Assembly (NCBI GenBank): GCA_964429855.1
Contig: CAYSDM010000018.1
Location: forward strand, 10,150 to 74,149
Reading direction: 5' to 3'
Source: CALLMM01 sp964429855
Lineage (GTDB): Bacteria; Armatimonadota; Chthonomonadetes; Chthonomonadales; CAJBBX01
Length of the DNA: 64,000 bases
Shown here: piece by piece, positions 60,634 to 64,000 of the stretch
Layout: each line of letters opens with the position of its first letter
How positions within the stretch are numbered: position 1 is the first letter of the stretch
Position numbers and translations under genes: made by a program
Notes under the pieces: model-generated
Database searches by the model: none
The model's input: only the letters and a program-made list of their open reading frames with translations
Told to the model about the DNA's origin: nothing

Positions 60634-62439
60634 CTACGGCAGAACGATTTTCATCTGCGTGACGGCGTTTCCGCCCTTCTTCACCTCAATACGCTTCGTT
60701 ATAGTCTTTCCCGCTCTCTGTATGGTAACCTCATGCTCGCCCAGGAAGACTCGCGTGTTCGCTTCGCCGTGCGCATTCGTCCTGACGCTGGACTTAGTCC
60801 ACCACTTCTTGAAGACAAGGTTTTCGTACTCCGCGACGGCGGGGCGCGGCGTCCAGTCCTTGCGATAGATGGCTCCCCCCTGCGCTCCCAGCCAGTGCGC
60901 CCCCTCCCAGAAGCCCCACATCAGGAACGACTCTATGGCGGGATGAGAGAACGCTGCAATCAGAAATTCGCGCTGATAGTCGCCATGCACCTTATCGTCC
61001 TGTACAACAAGATCGTACTCCGTAATCTCGATAGGAAGACCGAACTGCGCCAGTTCATTCCATATCTCAATCAGTCGGTCACCGCGAGTGAGAGGAATGC
61101 CCATATGCGCCTGATCGCCCAGCACATTCACCGGAGCGCCGCCAGCCAGCAGCTTTCGGATCACCTCCAGGGCGGCATTTCGATGCGCATCGGTTGCTCC
61201 ACCGACATTGTTGGCGATATTGTAGTCGTTGTAGGCGAGTTTGATGTTCGGGTCGGCTTCTCGCGCCCATTTGAAGGCGTCCACCAGAATGCCTTCCCCT
61301 AACTCTTTGACAATCTCGCGGTTCGTAACCGCCTCGTTTACTACATCCCAGACGTAGAGCTTGCCGCCATATCGGGTAGCGTAGTCGGTGATATGCTCGC
61401 GGATCGCGTTACGAAGCGCTTCGCCTCTCAAGCTTCGTTTGGATTTCGGGAGATGCTCGTAGTTGGGCCAGAAGAGTACATGTCCGCGCACCGGAAGATT
61501 GTTCTGGCGGCACCATTCGAGCATTTTTTCGGCGGTTCCGGCGGGATACCAGTCCTGAGCCGCCCACTTCAGTTGATTCTCCAGCACCACACAGTTGAAA
61601 AGTCGCAGAATGGTCTGACGATACTTCTCGCCATCCTCATTTTCGAGAAACAGCGCGGCCGGGGATATCGCCGTGCCGAAGCGGAACTGATGACGCTTCT
61701 GCTCTATGCGGATTGAGGCGTTCGGAATCGGTTTACCATTCTTGTCCACTACGCGGATCGTCAGGTTCCCTTTCCGAATCTTCTCGATTCGTGCCCCCGC
61801 CTGTTTCAGCCAGTTGGGGTCTTTTGCAGGAGGCCCGTATCGGTCGAAATTCAGGTCTTTTGGCATGGGATTGGGGGATACGCCCCACTCCTCCAGCGTG
61901 ACGCCGGTCAACTCCAACTCTCCGGCGCGAAAGCCCATCTGAAAACGCACGCCCGCCCAGTTTTCGGGAACGGCGCGAGGCGCGCGAAAAACGATGCCGT
62001 ACTCATTCCACTGTGGAGTGAGGGGAACGATCTGGGAGAGAAACTTCTCATGGGGCGGTGCGGCGTGTTCGTAGATGGCCGCGATACTGTTTCGGGTTGC
62101 GCTGCGCGCCCAGAACCGAAGACGGAGCGTCGTTCCTTCGGGCAGAGGGGTTGGGGCTGGCGCCGTCAGCTGGATGAGCCATGGCTGTCCCGGAGTAGGT
62201 TGCGTGATGACAACGCGATAGGCGTCCGCATGGCCGGGAACTCCGGAAGGTAGGATGCTGAAGACCGCTTTTCCGCCCCCGCCTGAAACCGTACCCCATC
62301 CGGAGCGCATATCCAGTCCGGATGGGGGGATCCGGCGAGGAGCGGAAGCCTGCGCCAGAGACATGGTCATCCCTCCTGTCATGAGAATCAAAGTCAGAGA
62401 TATCTTCAGGAGACGGAATGGACGTGTGTCTATCTGCAT
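60634..62439 (-). CDS. Glycoside hydrolase family 10 endo-xylanase
   Basis: A 601-residue exported enzyme. Signal peptide (to about 30); an N-terminal beta-sandwich that may bind carbohydrate (about 35-200); then a GH10 TIM barrel (about 240-540) with acid/base Glu in WDVVNEAV (about 369) and nucleophile Glu in PIEITEYDL (about 471); a C-terminal small domain. GH10 enzymes hydrolyse beta-1,4-xylan. It lies in a cluster of transport and peptidase genes and gives the strongest sign of plant polysaccharide use. Confidence 0.93.
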   Translation of the reverse strand: MQIDTRPFRLLKISLTLILMTGGMTMSLAQASAPRRIPPSGLDMRSGWGTVSGGGGKAVFSILPSGVPGHADAYRVVITQPTPGQPWLIQLTAPAPTPLPEGTTLRLRFWARSATRNSIAAIYEHAAPPHEKFLSQIVPLTPQWNEYGIVFRAPRAVPENWAGVRFQMGFRAGELELTGVTLEEWGVSPNPMPKDLNFDRYGPPAKDPNWLKQAGARIEKIRKGNLTIRVVDKNGKPIPNASIRIEQKRHQFRFGTAISPAALFLENEDGEKYRQTILRLFNCVVLENQLKWAAQDWYPAGTAEKMLEWCRQNNLPVRGHVLFWPNYEHLPKSKRSLRGEALRNAIREHITDYATRYGGKLYVWDVVNEAVTNREIVKELGEGILVDAFKWAREADPNIKLAYNDYNIANNVGGATDAHRNAALEVIRKLLAGGAPVNVLGDQAHMGIPLTRGDRLIEIWNELAQFGLPIEITEYDLVVQDDKVHGDYQREFLIAAFSHPAIESFLMWGFWEGAHWLGAQGGAIYRKDWTPRPAVAEYENLVFKKWWTKSSVRTNAHGEANTRVFLGEHEVTIQRAGKTITKRIEVKKGGNAVTQMKIVLP

Positions 62440-62478
62440 GGTTACCTCTTCCTTGGTGATTGGTCGGCGCGGGTGCGG

Positions 62479-63408
62479 TCAGCCGCGCCCCTCTTTCAAC
62501 TTCACGCCGACCCTATCGGGATGGGGCGGCTCAATATGAACCAGCACCCGGGTTATAAAGGGCAGCGAGTCGCGCACCGGATCCTGTACGCGGTGCGCGA
62601 TAGCATGGGCATTGTGAACGGTCATTTCGCTCTCTACGATCACATCCAGTTCGACATAGTGATCGAATCCGACCTTCCGAATGCGGCACTGGTGGAGACC
62701 GAGCACTCCCTCCACCTCCATGGCTACATTTCGCACCTGCTCTTCGATACTCCTGTCAGGAGCGACATCCGAGAGTTCCAGAAGAGCCATTCGAAAGATG
62801 CGGAATGCGTTATAGGTGATAATGCAGGAGGCGAAGAGCGCCGCCCAATCGTCCGCGCTCTCCCAACCCTTTCCTCCAATCAGCGCGATGCTGATGCCGA
62901 CGAAAGCTGCCGCAGAGGTGATCGCGTCGCTCCGGTGGGGGCAGGCGTCGCCCTTGACAGCGGTGCTGCCAACATCTTCCCCTACCTGGAATACAAAACG
63001 AAACAACGCCTCTTTTACGAGGATAACGCCTACCAGCACCGCCAATGTGAATGGAGCCGGGGCATGATGCGGCGTCATGATCTCGCGAAAACTCTGAACG
63101 GCAATGCCGATGGCGGCGGCAAAAAGCGCGAGGGCAACCACCACCGCCGCCATGGGTTCCGCCTTCCCATGTCCGTAAGGATGATTCTCATCGGGCGGTT
63201 TTGCGGACACGCGCAGACCGAGCCAGACGATGAAAGAACTCACCACATCGGAGGTGGATTCGATAGCGTCTGCAATCAGGGCATAAGAGTTGCCCAAAAT
63301 GCCGGCAGTCGCTTTTCCTGCCGCCAGCAGAAGATTGATAAGAATGCCGATCAGAGTGGATCGCATTCCGGTATAGGCGGGATGCGATCCAGGAACTTGC
63401 TCGCTCAC
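62479..63408 (-). CDS. Cation diffusion facilitator
   Basis: A 309-residue CDF transporter. Six helices; the transport site in helix 2 ADAIESTSDVV and helix 5 CPHRSDAITSA (His-Asp); a C-terminal cytoplasmic domain with HQCRIRKVGFDHYVELDVIVE. Such proteins export Zn2+, Fe2+ or Mn2+ by proton exchange. The next upstream gene on the strand is the antiporter end at 63444. Confidence 0.93.
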   Translation of the reverse strand: MSEQVPGSHPAYTGMRSTLIGILINLLLAAGKATAGILGNSYALIADAIESTSDVVSSFIVWLGLRVSAKPPDENHPYGHGKAEPMAAVVVALALFAAAIGIAVQSFREIMTPHHAPAPFTLAVLVGVILVKEALFRFVFQVGEDVGSTAVKGDACPHRSDAITSAAAFVGISIALIGGKGWESADDWAALFASCIITYNAFRIFRMALLELSDVAPDRSIEEQVRNVAMEVEGVLGLHQCRIRKVGFDHYVELDVIVESEMTVHNAHAIAHRVQDPVRDSLPFITRVLVHIEPPHPDRVGVKLKEGRG

Positions 63409-63443
63409 GATAATTCGCTGTGTCCTTCAGGTCTTTGTGTCTA

Positions 63444-64000
63444 TCAATCCGGCTCCACGCGATAGCGAAGTAACCGGACGTTCAATATATATTCGTCTAC
63501 TTCCGGGTCTGGAAACCCCAGTCGGTCGAGAGTCTGGCGTATCATCTCGGTTCCGGCTTCAAACTCCGCATGGATCACCGCGTCGGCTCCTGCCTGACGT
63601 ATGCGCGGAATGTCTTTTCCCCGGTGAACGCGCGCGATCACCGGCACATCGGGAGCCATCTCGCGCAGCAGACGAATCGCCATGAGAGTCATATCCGCCT
63701 CCGGCAGAGCGACCACGATCAGTTCCACACACTCCGGCTTTGCGCTCTCCAGCACCGTCTGCGAGGTGGCATCGCCATAGATCACCCTCACCGATTCGTC
63801 TCGCAGCGCGCTGAGAACGCTGAGGTCGTAGTCAACCACGCAGTGCGGTATCTTTTTAGCGCGCAGAGCGTCTGAAACATATCTTCCTACTCTCCCATAT
63901 CCGAGAATAAGCGCGCGGGCTGGACAGTCGTCATTGGAATGGATATTCACCGTTTCCGTCTGTCGATTCAGACGGCAGGAGAGGGCAGGATACCGGTTCA
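63444..64000 (-). CDS. TrkA-N domain protein, probable C-terminal end of a CPA2 antiporter (partial)
   Basis: An RCK/TrkA-N Rossmann domain (ARALILGYGRVGRYV, then VDYDLSVLSALRDE, VIYGDATSQ) as found at the C-terminus of KefB/YbaL-type K+/H+ antiporters. A GTG at 63950 could start a 168-residue protein, but the frame stays open to the window edge and the added residues (RYPALSCRLNR) resemble the region just before the RCK domain in YbaL-type proteins. I therefore read it as a 5'-truncated gene. Confidence 0.75.
   Translation of the reverse strand, partial: NRYPALSCRLNRQTETVNIHSNDDCPARALILGYGRVGRYVSDALRAKKIPHCVVDYDLSVLSALRDESVRVIYGDATSQTVLESAKPECVELIVVALPEADMTLMAIRLLREMAPDVPVIARVHRGKDIPRIRQAGADAVIHAEFEAGTEMIRQTLDRLGFPDPEVDEYILNVRLLRYRVEPD

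Noticed and set aside
1..64000. CRISPR array, tRNA, rRNA, prophage or IS element
   Set aside because: I saw no regularly spaced repeats, no cloverleaf with CCA-type acceptor, no transposase, and no phage structural genes. The only recombinase is a Xer type.

Overview
The window looks like chromosomal DNA of a free-living, saccharolytic, aerobic or oxygen-tolerant bacterium, most likely of the phylum Armatimonadota (Chthonomonas-like). The reasons are the mix of families (DUF6785 membrane protein, PSD1/DUF1553 cytochrome, DUF4434, RNHCP, many ROK and PIG-L proteins, a cyclase-STAND-TPR protein), moderately high GC, and clean sigma70-type promoters and Rho-independent terminators. This is a judgement from family content, not from a marker gene. 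I see no rRNA, tRNA, CRISPR array, prophage or insertion sequence. One assembly gap of 10 N lies at 34770-34779, and genes at both ends run into or close to the window edge.

Layout. 1-5763 (+): a zinc-finger membrane protein, then a DUF6785 membrane protein, a sugar-type solute-binding lipoprotein and a single ABC permease. 5778-13641 (-): an M42-like peptidase coupled to an ABC exporter, a small broken gene, a disordered membrane-anchored protein, and a VCBS-repeat lipoprotein / tyrosine recombinase / MFS operon. 13753-20921 (+): MFS, UPF0173 hydrolase, a zinc ribbon, a metallophosphatase and two GT39-like membrane glycosyltransferases; one DUF4177-like gene is on the minus strand. 21025-31386 is mostly +: PSD1 cytochrome, cyclase-STAND-TPR regulator, PmbA-like protein and metY, with a Tat-exported phosphoesterase on minus. 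31445-34823: RNHCP protein, a lone sigma factor, a lone OppF-type ATPase and a DUF2784 gene with the gap.

34823-41094 (-) is a histidine operon with one strong promoter: hisD, hisB, an epimerase, a PH-like membrane protein, hisH, hisA, and then four tandem paralogous small membrane coiled-coil proteins. The four paralogues are the best candidate in the window for an undescribed system. 41236-44546 (+): a secreted jelly-roll protein, an unusual ROK protein and a PIG-L deacetylase. 44621-53425 (-): ROK kinase, two amidohydrolase genes (the larger a tandem fusion), a secreted 5'-nucleotidase, and groES-groEL under a perfect CIRCE element.

53449-64000 (-): an NDP-sugar pyrophosphorylase-like protein, DUF4434 protein, thioredoxin-like protein and peroxiredoxin; perR with its own promoter and a possible shared operator with the peroxiredoxin; a D-amino-acid/peptide salvage cluster (M55 peptidase, enolase-superfamily epimerase, DUF1611 protein), a GH10 xylanase, a cation diffusion facilitator, and the C-terminal end of what is probably a CPA2 cation:proton antiporter.
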